Origin: Oscillospiraceae bacterium
GTDB taxonomy: Bacteria > Bacillota > Clostridia > Oscillospirales > Ruminococcaceae
DNA: 5,513 nt
Assembly (NCBI GenBank): GCA_029098085.1
Contig: JAQXNQ010000370.1
Span: 1-5,513, forward strand
Direction: 5' to 3'
The position numbers were made by a program, and so were the translations under genes. The notes below the pieces were generated by a model. That model made no database searches and was not told where the DNA came from. It saw nothing but the letters and a program-made list of their open reading frames with translations. Of this stretch, positions 5,438-5,513 are shown piece after piece (positions within the stretch are counted from its first letter, which is position 1; each line of letters begins with the position of its first letter).

Positions 5438-5513
5438 ACTGGTATCACCTATCGACCTTTGCCAAGGATTATGGGTCAAGGGGCTTGCTCCTTGCAGGTC
5501 CAGGGCAGCGCCC
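5438..5513. repeat. Candidate dispersed intergenic repeat, cut by the window edge
   Basis: The end of the window reads CAAGGGGCTTGCTCCTTG, then GGTCCAGGGCAGCGCCC. From memory this matches a GGGCGCTGCCC...CCTTGACCC repeat common between genes in gut Oscillospiraceae; it was not searched. No gene is visible in this stretch. Confidence 0.4.

Noticed and set aside
5245..5448. Minus-strand frame of 67 codons upstream of fba
   Set aside because: It spans hairpins, a terminator and the fba promoter and has no ribosome binding site.

Overview
The window looks like chromosomal DNA of a moderately GC-rich gut Firmicute, most likely an Oscillospiraceae/Ruminococcaceae relative of Faecalibacterium, Gemmiger or Subdoligranulum. 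The grounds are strong GGAGG ribosome binding sites, TTGACA/TATAAT-type promoters with 17-base spacers, the protein families present, and intergenic DNA resembling the dispersed repeats I remember from those genomes. The genus call is inference and was not searched. Layout: positions 1-3582 hold a minus-strand envelope-type cluster read right to left. It comprises a MoxR-family AAA+ ATPase (3582-2635), a DUF58 protein (1813-680), and the N-terminal part of a polytopic membrane protein (683 to beyond base 1) that overlaps the DUF58 gene by 4 bases (ATGA). In most genomes moxR and the DUF58 gene are adjacent or overlapping. Here they are separated by about 820 bases of non-coding, repeat-rich DNA. 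It holds a candidate dispersed intergenic repeat, a partial 30-base duplication, a GAT/ACG/GCT minisatellite, a terminator-like hairpin, three 20-base-spaced palindromes, and a second low-complexity tract. Positions 3583-3858 form a divergent promoter region. A near-consensus minus-strand promoter drives moxR, and a consensus TTGACA-N17-TATATT extended -10 promoter drives a small plus-strand gene (3859-4104) for an unrecognised 81-residue protein with two membrane segments. Positions 4105-5285 contain a free-standing class II fructose-bisphosphate aldolase gene (5163-4300, minus) with its own promoter, an approximately 87-base leader with two mutually exclusive hairpins, and a strong intrinsic terminator. 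Positions 5286-5513 have no convincing gene. They hold a minus-strand terminator from something outside the window and a dense run of hairpins that looks like intergenic repeat elements. How the genes work together: MoxR ATPases are thought to act as chaperones for partner proteins, and DUF58 proteins with membrane partners are their usual neighbours, so the first three genes probably form one functional unit at the membrane. The aldolase is central glycolysis and appears unrelated. No phage, CRISPR, transposase or obviously new enzyme system is visible. The most unusual part is the repeat-filled break inside the moxR/DUF58 cluster; the fba leader structure and the small divergent membrane protein come next.
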